DNA of 64,000 bases, from positions 108,034,358 through 108,098,357 of the forward strand of contig NC_088782.1 of assembly GCF_958450345.1 (NCBI RefSeq), read 5' to 3'. Shown here piece by piece: positions 1 to 11,560 of this stretch (position 1 is its first letter; each line of letters begins with the position of its first letter). The stretch is from Calliphora vicina (Eukaryota > Arthropoda > Insecta > Diptera > Calliphoridae). The notes under the pieces were generated by a model that was not told the DNA's origin, searched no databases, and saw only the letters and a list, made by a program, of their open reading frames with translations. The position numbers were made by a program, and so were the translations under genes.

Positions 1-30
1 AGGCCAGCAACGCGGACCGGGTTCAGCTAG
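1..30 (+). mobile_element. Helitron 3' terminus (partial, cut by window start)
   Basis: The first 30 bases are the reverse complement of the end of the Helitron at 61898-62747 and stop at CTAG, followed by T. A CTRR 3' end and insertion between A and T are Helitron hallmarks. The sequence that follows is a family-A repeat, so this copy inserted into that repeat. The rest of the element lies outside the window. Confidence 0.6.
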
Positions 31-300
31 TAACTTATAAACATGATTGATACATCAATATATCGGGAATTCTTCCGGCTCGGTTGCTATTTAAAATCGA
101 CCAAATCGGCCCACAAATGGCTTAGATATAAGGAAAAAACCGGGACAACCTCGATTTTTGGCCTATTTTTTATCTATATCTGGATTGCAACGATGTATAT
201 TAGGCTATAGTAAGTTGGACCTACAATGGGTCAAAATCGGAAAAAATATTTTTTAACCCGAATTTTTTTTAATGAAAAATTTTTTTTGTCAAAAATTCTT
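31..300 (-). repeat. Family-A dispersed repeat, partial, reversed
   Basis: Bases 31-300 match, in reverse complement, the family-A copy at about 26300-26580: the block reading GGCTCGGTTGCTATTTAAAA, the block ACCTACAATGGGTCAAAATC, and the poly-A/T tract beyond. The copy is truncated at base 31 by the Helitron end. It fades into A/T homopolymer sequence after about base 300. No coding capacity is visible. Confidence 0.7.
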
Positions 301-499
301 TTTCCAAAATTTTTTTTTTAAAAACTACAAAAAAATTTTAAAAAAATTTAAAAAAGAAAAATCTGGAAAAAACTTTTTTAAAAATATTAAAAAACAATTT
401 GTAAAACAAAAATTTTAAAAAAATTTTAATTTTGTTTAATTAAAAATAGTTAAAAAATATATATTTTTAAGTAGAATATAACTCTCTTATTTGTTAAAC

Positions 500-2870
500 A
501 TATACTTCTTTACAAAAGAAACTTCTATTTAAAAATGTGTTTTCCCAAAAGTTTGCTCCAAAAAGAGCTTCCAATAAAAAGTACTTTGTTTCTCTATTTT
601 CAAAAGCTAGTTTTGTTTAAAAAGTACGTTGTTGCTAAATGTGCTTATTTGAAAAAGGAACTTCTATTTAAAAGTACTTTTTCCAAAACTCACTTCTACT
701 TAAAAAGTATTTTATTCCAAAAGGTAACTGCCCTATTTATAAATCATTAAAAATTCGTACCTTCCAATTTCAAAATTACTTTTTTCCAATTTTTTTTTAT
801 TTTCTCTGATATTAAAAGCTTAATTTTAATGTAAAATAATAAATTAAATTTTTGAAATAACTATGAACAAATTATTAATTGTCAAAAGGTACTATTTTTA
901 AGAAAATACTTTTCTGAAGACTTTGATTTTTCGTTATTAACTTTAAATTTTAAGCAGTTTAACGCCTCTGATTTAGTTACTTTTTGACAAGCAAGTACAT
1001 TCTTTGGTATTAGGAAATTATTTTTAATTTAAAATTCAAATTTTCGTACTAAATATTCCATAATATTGCAAAAAGATATTATTTTCAAAAAAATAATTTT
1101 TTGAAAAATTGCATTTTCCATTTTTAAATTTAAGTAATTTACTATTTTAAAAAAAAGCAATTTACTTACAATTTACTATTTCTAAAAAAAATGTTTTTTT
1201 GCAAAATTTAATTTTTGTTAAAAGTTTCCCATTTAAGTATCTCTAAAATTTATTTTTGATTTAAAAAGTAAATTCAATTTCAGTAATACTTATCAATCTT
1301 CTTACTTGGAAAAGGGTACTATTTTTTGAAAAGGTACTTTTAGCAAAAATTTTATTTTCCATTTCGAACTTGAAATTAACATATCTAATTAATTTTGTTG
1401 ACAAAAAGTACAATTTTTTTAAAAAAGTACTTTTTGAAAAATTGGATTTTTTGTTAAACGTTTCTGAATTTAGTTTCTGAAAAATTGATTTTTGATTTAA
1501 AATATGAATTCAATTTCAGCAATCTTGGAAATCTTATTACTAGGAAAAGGGTACTATTATTAAAAAAGCTACATTTCGGAAAAATTTTGTTTTCCCCTTC
1601 GAACTTGAGATTAATGTTTCTAATTAGGTAACTTTTTTAAAGTACTTTTTTAAAAAAAAAAAAAAAAAGGTTTTATGTTAAAAGTTTCCCATTTAAGTTT
1701 CTCAGATATGAAAATCATATTTCTCATTAAAAATTACAAATTAAATTTCCATACTATTTACAAAAAAAGTACTTTCCTAAAAAATTACATTTTCAGTTTC
1801 AATTAGTCAAATCAAAACAATATTTATAAATGGTACTATTTCCCAAAAAGTTAAAAAGTAAAAAATGTTTGGTTAAAGTTTAAAAAATAATTTCACCTAC
1901 TAACAAAATCACTAACTCAATATGAAATATTGAAATCGTACTATATAAAAAATTTGAAAACTTTTATTTGAAAATACTTTATGTCCTTGGTACCAAAAGT
2001 CTATTATTAGTTAAAATTAAAGCTTAAATTACAAATTAAAAAGTTTTCCGAAAAGTACTTTGAGAAAAAATATGTTGTGATACAAAATATTCAAATTACC
2101 ATTGAAAAGTACTATATTATAAAAAGTACTTTTTGGGAAAATATTATTTTTGTTAAATGAAAAGCATATTTTTTTATAACGGATATTGAATTAAAAAATC
2201 TGTTAAAAGTTATAAATAAAATCATTGAAAGAACTGTGGAATGGTACTTTTCCATAAACTACTTTTTCTCAAAAAAGTACTTTTTGAAAAATTATAATAT
2301 TTTGTTTAAAATTTCAAAATATAAACGTTTTCTTGCATTTTGGTTAGCTGACTTATATCCAAAAAATCCATTGGTACTTTTTCAAAAAGTACTAAATTTA
2401 ATTTTTTATCTAAAATTAAAAAAATTTGTTTAAAATCTTCAAATTTTTCTTAATGTTCTTTATGCTCTTAATGCCAAAAGTCTATTATTAGTTTAAAATT
2501 ATAACTTACTTGTACTTTGAGAAAAAATATGTTGTGATACAAAATATTCAAATTACCATTGAAGAGTACTATATTATAAAAAGTACTTTTTAGGAAAATA
2601 TTATTTTTGTTAAATGAAAAGCATATTTTTTTATAACGGATATAGAATTAAAAAATCTGTTAAAAATTATAAATAAAATCAAGTACAATGGAATGGTACT
2701 TTTCCATAAACTACTTTTTCTGAAAAAAGTACTTTTTGAAAAATTATATTATTTTGTTTAAAATTTCAAAATATAAAAGTTTTTTTGCATTTTGGTTAGC
2801 TGACTTATATCCAAAAAATCCATTGGTACTTTTTCAAAAAGTACTATATTTAATTTTTTTTATCGAAAAT
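500..2870. repeat. AT-rich region dense in GTACTTTT palindromes
   Basis: A degenerate region in which AAAGTACTTT, a perfect 10-bp palindrome, or close variants recur (near 580, 670, 1425, 1640, 1770, 2055, 2128, 2275, 2580, 2727), usually followed by a run of T and then GAAAA. Spacing is irregular. It contains the direct duplication listed separately. The Lys/Phe/Leu-rich open frames here follow from the base composition and are not credible genes. Confidence 0.6.
1985..2870 (+). repeat. Direct duplication, two units about 457 bp apart
   Basis: The segment starting GAGAAAAAATATGTTGTGAT at 2062 recurs at 2519 and stays nearly identical for more than 300 bases, through the block TTGCATTTTGGTTAGCTGAC in both copies. 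An upstream block, CAAAAGTCTATTATTAG, is also present in both (about 1992 and 2474). The few differences suggest a fairly recent event. Confidence 0.85.
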
Positions 2871-3870
2871 TACATAATTTTGTTAAAAAATCTTCAAAAT
2901 TTAAATAGTTACATATTGTACAATACTATTCCGTATAAAGTATTTTTAGAAAATATTGGATTATTGCATTTTCTTATCTTTATTAATTTGGTCCTTGTTC
3001 TAACAATTTATCTAACAATAAAATTATTTCTAACATATATAACTTTAGTATTTCTGTGGTCTTTTTAAAAAATTTTTCTCTGTTAAAGTTGTCATTTGTC
3101 TTTAATTTGTCCTTTAGAACACCTTTTGCTTACTTTTCTTCTAATATTTTTGATAAATTTTATGCTAGTGTGTTTTTGAGGTCGACCTAGTTACCTAACT
3201 TTTCATTTCGATTTACTTTTGTAATACATTTTTCCCAAAAAAAAAGACAAGTAAAAGAACTTCTTATTAAGTATTTTCTTTTTTTTTTGTTGCTCCTCTT
3301 CTCCCATTTAGCAGGTGTTTGTGTGTAATATTGTTGTTTTATTTTTTTGTTTATTGTACCAAAATTTATTGTTTATCTTTTAGAAAAACTAAGTCCTATT
3401 CAAACACAAACATTGCATAACAGCCAGAAAAAGTTGTTATAAAAAGAACCTGAATCTAAAGTTTATCTAATATTTCTTTGTTTTCATTTGCTCTAGCATC
3501 TTTTCTTGGCAGTGTTAAAGTAAATGTAATTTTTCTTTTTAGCAAAATGAAAACTTCTTTTGTTATATTGTGTGAATTTCAAATAAACAAAACAACATTG
3601 ATTATAATTTTTCAACACAAAATGAAGATGTTTTTTTTGGTTTATGGGTTCAGCTCATAATTTTGTGGAGCAAAAAGAAAGAAGAATGGTGGTCAACATT
3701 TGTGAGCTTATCTTAAACAATTCAGCATATCTTTTTGTGGGACTTTTGTGGAGAATTTTGCCTAGAATTGAAAAAGAGAAAATGACAAGCTATTGTTATA
3801 TAATAATTAAGAGTTTTTAAAAGTACAACATTAAACTAAAGTAGTCATAAAAGTTGACAATTGGTTAAAC
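2870..3870. other. AT-rich non-coding stretch
   Basis: No gene, RNA or clear repeat is recognised. Base composition is that of fly intron or intergenic DNA. Confidence 0.4.
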
Positions 3871-3871
3871 C

Positions 3872-4085
3872 AAAGTGTAGAAACAAAGCCAAGCCATTTT
3901 AGTTTTCATTAATTGATTACAATGTGTAGCATACCTTTAGGGGAGTTGCCTACAGTTCGTAGGTCTTTATACAATTCAATTTTAGCTTAATATAGTTCAA
4001 TTGTAGCTTAAAGTCTAGAAATAATGGCAAGCCATTTTAGTTTACATTAATTGATCAAAATGTGTAGCCTACCTTTAAGGCTGTC
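3872..4085 (+). repeat. Local duplication carrying the 18-bp motif
   Basis: A block of about 65 bp (AAGCCATTTTAGTTT, then TTGAT, then AATGTGTAGC) occurs at about 3891 and again 138 bp later at 4029. Each copy ends in an inverted example of the dispersed motif (TGTAGCATACCTTTAGGG and TGTAGCCTACCTTTAAGG). Between them are two or three degenerate units of the 35-bp satellite (TTCAATTTTAGCTTAA and similar). Confidence 0.7.
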
Positions 4086-4089
4086 TGTA

Positions 4090-5950
4090 ATAAAAATCAT
4101 TTTATTCTTACAGAAACAAAATAAATTTCTTCTTTAAAAAAAAACCCATAGTACTAACATTAGGTTAAGCATTAATCTAAATTCTTAATATTTAATTTAA
4201 GACTTATTTAAAAACATCCAAATATTTCAATTGAACTTGCTTATACTTGTAATCCTTAAAAAAAACCCATAAAATTTCTCAATTTACTTGTAATTTTTTT
4301 ATTAGCAATTAAATAGAAAATGCTACAGCTAAGCATTAACTTGAAAACGAAATTTTGGATTAAGACCCTAAGTAGACCGCTCCGCCTTAACGATATATTG
4401 CAATAATCATAATGTGTAGCATACTTTTAGGAGTTTTCAAACAAACTCATAATAAAACGAATTTTTATGATTTTTACCATAAATTAATGAAAAAACGTAA
4501 AAGAAAAGTTGTTATAATCGTAAAAAAAAACGAAAATAACGCCACCATCATCATCGTATTGCCTGTTTAATTTTACAATTACATTTTGTATAGTGGCAAA
4601 GCCAAAAGAACGTAAATATCAGAACACGTTTGTAATAAAATGAAATTTTATGTTTATAACTTTGTTGTTGCTATAACACATATATAATTTAATATAAATA
4701 CACGTACGCATACATGTATACACATTACTTATGGATTACTAATACATAAACACGTATTTGCCAAAAACAAAAGAAAACTTTCATACATGTTAAACATTTC
4801 TTATGAAAAGAAAAGTAAAATGTGAAAAAAACACACAAATTAAACGACTTGTGGTGGCTACAGACAGGAGAGTGAAAAAAATGTTCAATAAATATAAGTA
4901 AAAGTAAAATAAATATAATTTTAAGGCCAACGAAAATTATAGAGGTTGGAGGTGTTTTGTTTTGTCTGGTGTTCTAAGAACAAAAAACAAAAACTAATCT
5001 AATAGTTTTGTTGTGTTACCATGTTTGTCAGTTGAAACGTGTTAGATTATTTGACATCTACACTTAGTTTGTGCTCTTTCTCTTAACAAAAAAAACAACA
5101 CAATAAATGAATAATAAAAATCTAACAACTACCTTTTAGCCATCAACTCCAACAATTTCCTCTTGCTTTTATCCAAATAACACATAAACTTCCTTCCTCA
5201 CTATCTCTTTTTGGTTTGCTTATGCCTATAAGTATGCCACAATAATGCGTGACTTTTTAAGATCTGTAGAGAAACACATATAGGTATGTTGTTAAAAACT
5301 GCGTATGTTTAGAAAGTAGACTGATGTTGTTTTTCTTAAATGACTTTGACAAGTGACAGACAGACACATCTACAGTTAAATAAAATAGTTTATTTGGAAA
5401 AACAACCAAATTTGTGTTAGCTTAGGGGTTGATTTATTTGATAAATAAAAAATATGTATAAAAAAAATTGGTGTATAAAAATATAATAAACAATTTTATT
5501 GGTTTTTGTTTTCTTTTTCATCTTCTCACTTTCATCAAATTTAGAAAAGTCATATAACATGTTAAATTTAAAATTCTTATTGTTTTATAAGCAAGCCCAA
5601 AAGTATGCTTGCTTTTCTTTGAAGAGAAGAGTGGGAAAATAAGGGATTTTATTAACAAAAATATGACTTGACATGTGTGAAGTTCATAGGAATTTTTAAG
5701 AAATTTATATATTTAAATGTCATGGTATTAAAAAAAACGTGTGTATATCAAATACTTTAAAGAGCATTGTTAAAAGCTGTTGCCTGTAATTCAATATTTT
5801 TTGACTTTGGGGAAAATTTGTCTTATTTGTGCAGGAAAATCTAGATGGATCTGGTAAAACAAACTCAAGGGATCAAAAGATAAATTTGTAAATGTGTTTA
5901 GTGTCAGCAGCAATCAGCTTCAATGTTTATATAAAGCAATTTTATTTTCA
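4090..5950. other. AT-rich non-coding stretch
   Basis: No coding region recognised. It holds an inverted example of the 18-bp motif at 4415-4432 and a forward one at 5595-5611. Confidence 0.4.
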
Positions 5951-5954
5951 TTAT

Positions 5955-6300
5955 TTTGTCCTTTTATAGTTAAATTTCAGTTTCGATCTTTGGCCTTTCT
6001 AAGGCTCAATTTAAGCTTCAATTGTAGGTCTCAATTGCAGGCCTTTCCAAGGCTTAATTTTAGCTTCAATCGTTTATCTTTCCAATGTTCAATTTTAGCA
6101 TCAATCTTAAAGATTTCAAAGTTTAATTTAGACTTCAATCGTAAGTCTTTCCAAAGTTAAACTTTTGTTTCAATTGTAGGCCTTTCCAAAGTTAAATTTT
6201 AGCCTCAACCTTAGGTTTGTCTAAAGTTCAATTTTAATTTCAATCGTAGTTCTGTATGTAGTTCAATTTCAGCTTCATTCGAAGGTCTTACGTAGTACAA
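5955..6300 (+). repeat. 35-bp satellite, small block (about 10 units)
   Basis: Degenerate tandem units of about 35 bp with the core TTTTAGCTTCAATCGTAGGT, preceded by TTTCCAAAGTTCAA. The core and period match the large arrays at 33.8-45.7 kb. The open reading frame here is a by-product of the repeat. Confidence 0.8.
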
Positions 6301-6778
6301 TTTTATTGTAAAACATGTAAGAGAGCTATATTCGGCTGTGGCGAATCTTATATACACTTCACCAAATTATGCTTCAAAAAACAAATTTTAAATATTTTTA
6401 AAAGTTGTTTTTTTTAAATTTTTTGTTAAAATTTTTTTTTTTCATTGTTATTTTAATTTTTTTTTTTAAATTTAATTTTTTTTTTTAAATTTAATTTTTT
6501 TTTTAAATTTAAAAAATTATTTTTTTGGTAAAAAAAAATTCGGGTTAAAAAATATTTTTTCCGATTTTGACCCATTGTAGATCCAACTTAATCTTATATA
6601 CGACGCGTCGTTGCAAAGGTCTTTGAAATATCTGTCATTAGGTATCCAAATTGTCTATATTAATGACAGATAAAGGTCAAAAATCGAGGTTGTCCTGGTT
6701 TTTTCCTCATATCTCAGCCATTTGTGGACCGATTTTGCTGATTTTAAATAGCAAACTTCTCGAAAGCATGTCTGATAG

Positions 6779-7309
6779 CCACCCTGGTGGAACCCTGAGA
6801 TTGCACACGCAAGAAGGGCGTGTCGTAAATTGTTCAACGAGGCAAAGAGGCTGGGTAACTGGCCGGAATATAAGTCCTCAGTGAACCACTTTAAAAACCT
6901 TACGAGGAATGCGAAAAGGAAAGCCTGGAGGGACTTCTGTAGCGGCGTGGAAGGATCCTCTGAGACTAACCGATTACGTAAAATTCTATCAACTTCACCG
7001 GTTGTACCAAGCTATATCCAGAAACCCTGTGGTAGATGGACTCTGAATAGTAAGGAAACACTTGAGGTCCTATTAGACACTCATTTTCCAGGTTGCCTTC
7101 CAGTCGATGATGAGACTATGAATGGGGCTGCCGATTCTGTTGCTCCGGGTGATAACTCTGTTCCGATAAACAGGGATAGAATCCAATGGGCAATCAAAAG
7201 CTTCGACCCGTTTAAATCTCCTGGGCCGGATGGCATTATTCCTGCTGATCTTCAAAAGAACGAAGAAATAGTTGTACCATGGCTCATTAGCATATACACA
7301 GTGTATTAG
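6779..7309 (+). pseudogene. LOA/I-like non-LTR retrotransposon pol, segment 1 (start of RT)
   Basis: Open in frame 2 from just after stop codons at 6773-6778 to TAG at 7307-7309. It encodes the linker before the reverse transcriptase, beginning WWNPEI at 6785, then a basic region, then SPGPDGIIPADLQ near the 3' end, the conserved entry into the non-LTR RT domain. No endonuclease domain or first ORF is present, so the element is 5'-truncated. The frame is lost at a 19-bp tandem duplication. GC content is clearly higher than in the flanks. The clade call (LOA/I group) rests on the RNase H domain downstream. Confidence 0.85.
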
Positions 7310-7335
7310 ATGGACCACAGTGTATTAGATGGACC
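7298..7335 (+). repeat. Exact 19-bp tandem duplication at the frame break
   Basis: ACAGTGTATTAGATGGACC occurs twice without a gap (7298-7316 and 7317-7335). Because 19 is not a multiple of three it shifts the frame of the reverse transcriptase. One further single-base offset next to it is needed to join the frames before and after. Confidence 0.95.
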
Positions 7336-8820
7336 TATATCCCCACATGGTGGACGAGATGCAGAGTAGTCTTCATTCCTAAAGGTGGTAAGGCGACTCA
7401 CACTAAACCAAAGGATTATAGGCCAATTAGCCTTGCATCCTTCCTGCTGAAAACCCTAGAAAGGGTGATTGACGTATATCTGAGAATGACCATTCCGTCG
7501 GAACTCATCTCTAAATCCCAACATGCCTACACCAAAGGCAGATCTGTGGAAACAGCTCTACATTCGCTAGTTGGCTCCATTGAGGAGTCGCTAATACATA
7601 AGGAGTATTCACTTGTTGCCTTTCTCGATATTGAAGGAGCTTTTAATAATGTCAGGCCCGATGCCATCCTATCTGCGATGGATGAACTGGGAATTGATAT
7701 ATGTGTTCGCCGACTAGTCGAAAAGATACTCGGTTATAGAGTCATTTGTGCTACTTTAGGTGGTGTAAGTGTTTTAAAAGTGGCCAATCGTAGAACCCCG
7801 CGGGGGGGTGTTTTATCACCACTTCTGTGGAATTTGGCTATGAATTCCCTGTTGATCAGGATGGACAACAGAAGGATCAAGACAGTCGCATATGCTGACG
7901 ATGTTGCAGTTTTTATATCTGGTAAATTTCTGGATACAATATCCAGTTGTATGGAATCAGCATTAAGTACACTGAGTGAGTGGAGTATTTCATGTGGACT
8001 TAGTGTGAACCCACAAAAAACGGAACTGGTTCTCTTCACTAGGAGGTATAAGATCGATGACTTCAGACCACCTAGACTGAATGGAATCAGTCTTGAGATT
8101 AGAGATAATGCGAAGTATCTTGGCATCATTCTAGATAAAAGATTGTCCTGGAATTTGAATATTCAAAACAGGATTAACAAGGCTTATGTAGCCGTCTACT
8201 CCTGTAAGAAGGCAATTGGTACAAACTGGGGTATTATGCCGAAGGGTATCAGTTGGATCTTCAAAGCAGTTGTTAAACCCATCTTGTTCTATGGAGTGTT
8301 GGTGTGGTGGCACGCCTTGGATAATGCTACTCACCGTAAGGCTGTGGAACGAGTTCTCAGGACTATTGCGATACTGATTTCAGGCGCTATAAGGACTACC
8401 CCCTCTAAGGCACTTTTTACTATCCTGAACTGGTTACCAGTTGATTTGATGGTGATACAAATGGCTCTCAACTCTGCTGTGAGACTAAATGCTGGATGTT
8501 CGTGGTATGGTAAAGATCATGGGCACTCTAAGATACTGAACTACTATGGGTACTTACATAGTAATGTCGATTACTGCATCGCAAAACCATTTTTCGATAT
8601 GCATTTCCATATTAAGATCACGAATAGGGATTCATGGCAGCGCGGACTCTTACCCCCTGATGATGTCATAAGGGTATTTACTGATGGCTCAAAGAGGGGC
8701 AATAGGGTCGGTGGTGGTTTCTTTATTGAGAACTATGGGATTAAATCCTATTTCAGCCTACCTAACTTCTGTACGGCTCTTCAGGCGGAAATTACGGCCA
8801 TTAAACGTGCATCCAACTGA
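7318..8820 (+). pseudogene. LOA/I-like pol, segment 2 (reverse transcriptase and start of RNase H)
   Basis: Open in frame 1 from about 7318 to TGA at 8818-8820. Non-LTR reverse transcriptase motifs appear in order: YIPTWW...RVVFIPKGG, DYRPISLASFLLKTLERV, the first catalytic-Asp block FLDIEGAFNNV (about 7621), GGVLSPLLWNLAMN (about 7807), and the catalytic YADD at 7891-7902. The thumb follows (LSVNPQKTELVLF, AKYLGIILDKRLSW). RNase H starts with VFTDGSKRG at about 8674, carrying the first catalytic Asp. The catalytic residues look intact, but the TGA cuts RNase H. The reading frame resumes unshifted after the stop, so this is a point nonsense change or loss of a short segment. Confidence 0.9.
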
Positions 8821-8838
8821 GGTTTTATCAAATATCTG

Positions 8839-9525
8839 GTGATATATGTATGTATATTTACTGATAGCAAGGCTGCCGTTAAAGGAATAGCGGGTGTCTT
8901 TACGACTTCTAGGTTAACCGAGGAATGCCGGGTATCCCTTAATGAGATAGCGAGACATTCTAGGATAACGCTTATATGGGTCCCTGGCCACGATGGTAAT
9001 CAGGGTAATTGTATAGCTGATGAACTGGCCAAAATGGGGGCGATGATGGATGATGATGAGATCGACCCCTTTTCTGGTATTTCCCTTGTTAAATGCAAGA
9101 TGGCTGTTCAGCGGACACTATATGAATCTGCACAAAGCAGGTGGACCAATGAGTCTTCCTGTGTTACAACGAGGTCTACTTGGCCCGTATATGATGCCAG
9201 CAGGACGAATCTACTTATGGAATTTCGTCGTGAGCAAATAAGGCTAATTGTCTCCTTCATTACAGGACACTGTATAATTGGGACACATGCTAGGAGATTG
9301 GGCCTACGGTATAATGACTACTGTAGGAGCTGCCATAATGAAGAAGAGGATGAGACGGTGTCACACCTATTCTGTCAATGCCCGGCTCTGATAAATCTGA
9401 GGGAACGCATCTTCGGAACACCATTCGTATCATGCTTAGATGAGCTATCAAGGATAAGTCTTAGACGAATCTACTCTTTCATCAGAGAATCTGGTTGGTT
9501 TAGCCTGGAAACAACGGACGTATAA
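8839..9525 (+). pseudogene. LOA/I-like pol, segment 3 (end of RNase H and zinc-binding tail)
   Basis: Continues in the same frame after the TGA at 8818. It holds the rest of RNase H, FTDSKAAVKGI (about 8857) and LIWVPGHDGNQGNCIADELA (about 8971), with the expected Asp and His residues. The C-terminal zinc-binding module follows, CRSCHNEEEDETVSHLFCQCP (9322-9384 region), a C-x2-C...H-x3-C type common in LOA, I and R1 elements. The frame ends at TAA (9523-9525). Unlike the related fragment at 58468-58908, no 3' UTR or AACCT tail follows: family-A sequence resumes almost at once. Confidence 0.88.
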
Positions 9526-9714
9526 TTATTGAAAATTTTGATCCCGATGTCCGGGGTCTTCAGAAAATTGATTTCAACAGACAGACAGATGGACAGAAGG
9601 ATCCAGAATATATATACTTTATAGGGTCGGAAATGAAAAATGTAGAAATTACAAACGGAATGACAAATTTATATAAACCCTTCTCACGAAGGTGAAGGGT
9701 ATAAAAATCTTGGA

Positions 9715-11190
9715 AATTGTTTTCCCTCCACAACAATATTCTGTAAGCTTAATTTACCTTTTACTAAACTACCAAATTTTGTGTATAGTATTGTACAAAT
9801 TCTAGGTATTTCATTAAAATCGGAAAATGCTCAGCATAAAATCCTTTATAAAGCCTCCCTAAAATATGCAACACTTATTTGCCACATTACTAACAATAAA
9901 CAGCAAGAGCATATAAACACTACTATATCTCTCTCTCCCTATTGTTTTGTTTACTGTTTATTCAGTTTATTGTTACTTATTTTAAAAAAAAAAAAATTCA
10001 CATAAATATTGTATTGTTTGCTTTTGATAATTTATTAATACAAGTATTCAATTTTTTTTATTGATATTATATTGTTGCTCTCCCTCTCGTATAGTTTATT
10101 ATGCATAAATTTATTTTTAATATTTATAAATTTTTAATATTGTATTATTATTATTATTCTGATACTCCGCCATGACATAAATATGTATGTAGTTATATAC
10201 AAACACAAAAAAGTGTCAATGTATTATAAATAAATATGGTTTTCTTTTTTTTTTTTTTTGTTTGTTTGTTTTATAACAAAAGTGTTTAAATCAATATAGA
10301 TTATATCGCAATTTAATATTGTTATAGAAAATCACGTTAAATATGTGTGGCAGAGTGCGAATGAGCTTAAATTATATGCTACAGAGATGAGAGTAATAAT
10401 CAAAGAGATTAAACTGGTGGTTGTGGAATTTTATTTTTCAATAATTTATAGCATAATTTTTGGGTGATATAGTTTGAAAAGATAGTAAGTTATTAAGGTT
10501 AGCCATAAATTAAGCAATTGTTAAGGGAGTTGTTGATTTAATGGTAATAAAGAAGAAAAAAATATTGAAAAGAAAATTTATTGGTGTTATATTTTTTAAA
10601 GAGAATGAAAACAAATTGAGTTTATCTGGCAAAATTTAAAACAAATGTTTATTATTTTCCCAGAATTGATGATTTAAAAATTGATCTAAAAAATATAAAG
10701 CTTTATTTAAATTAATATTTACTTTTAGCCTTATTTTGTTATTTAATTATATTTAAAATTTTGCCTACTTTTAGGCTTTATATTTCATTTATATTTTTCT
10801 TATATTTAACGCTTAAAACAACTTTGGTTTTTGTATTATTCTTTATATCTATATATTAAATTAAAGAAACCCCTTGATGTTAAGTAGAAATTCTTGGGAA
10901 TATAATGTGGCTGGTTTCGTAAAGAGGAACCAACCAACATAAAGTATGGCACACTTGTGTGTGAGAGCCATGATGAATGTGACATTTTTATGGGTTTGTC
11001 TTTTACCCCAGCTCACAAAACCAACACAAAAGCAAAACAAAAAGCGGAGCAAAAAAAATATGAGAAAAGTTTTTATTAAGTACAAATACATGCATACAAT
11101 GAAATCAAACAGTGGGTGTTAAAAAAAATCCGCACTTAAAATATTAAAAAAAAAAATTTCAAAATTAAAAATATTCAAAAAAATTTTTGA
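9715..11190. other. AT-rich non-coding stretch
   Basis: No gene recognised. It contains ATT trinucleotide runs near 10143-10160 and an inverted-motif variant, GCCTACTTTTAGGC, at 10763-10776. Confidence 0.4.
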
Positions 11191-11199
11191 TAAAAAAAT

Positions 11200-11560
11200 A
11201 AATTTTTACCATATTTAGAACCATTTAAACACATGTGTGAATGATGAAATTATTAATTTACTATGATTTTCATACTAAAGTTGAAATATCGTGCCTGGAA
11301 GTATGCAACATTATTTTAGATTTGAGGAATATAGCTTTTTTTCATATATAAAGCGTATAAAAAAAATGTATTTGTCTATTTAAAGGCATATTTAGAACCT
11401 GTGTTTAAATGGTAATGATAAAATTATTAATTTGATAGGATTTCCACACTTAATTTTAAATATCGCGCCCAAAAGTATGCAACATTATTTAAAATTTTGC
11501 ATTATGTTTGCTATTCTATCATTTTCTTTACTTATATTTATAACTGCATTATTTTAGCCA
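11200..11560 (+). repeat. Degenerate tandem repeat, about 174-bp unit, two units
   Basis: Two diverged units share CATATTTAGAACC, AAATTATTAATTT, AATATCG and then the 18-bp motif (GCCTGGAAGTATGCAACA at 11293, GCCCAAAAGTATGCAACA at 11467), followed by TTATTT. The motif is the best conserved part. Confidence 0.65.

Larger units (their letters stand above)
6311..9712 (+). mobile_element. Family-A repeat split by a retrotransposon segment
   Basis: The left part (6311-6754) opens with TGTAAGAGAGCTATATTCGG and a near-hairpin, runs through the A/T tract, and matches the copy at 26103-26944 as far as TTTTAAATAGCAA. The right part resumes at about 9540 with the GACAGACAGACAGA run, ATATATATACTTTATAGGGT and GAAGGTGAAGGGTATAAAAA. 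Between them lies a 2.7 kb LOA/I-like coding segment. The closing hairpin seen in the 26.9 kb copy is missing here. Confidence 0.65.

Noticed and set aside
535..3068. Open frames of 60-110 codons rich in Lys, Phe and Leu
   Set aside because: They arise from A/T-rich repeated sequence; two of them are the same frame in the two halves of a direct duplication.
7073..8334. Minus-strand open frames opposite the retrotransposon
   Set aside because: They are shadows of the plus-strand reverse transcriptase, whose motifs are unmistakable.
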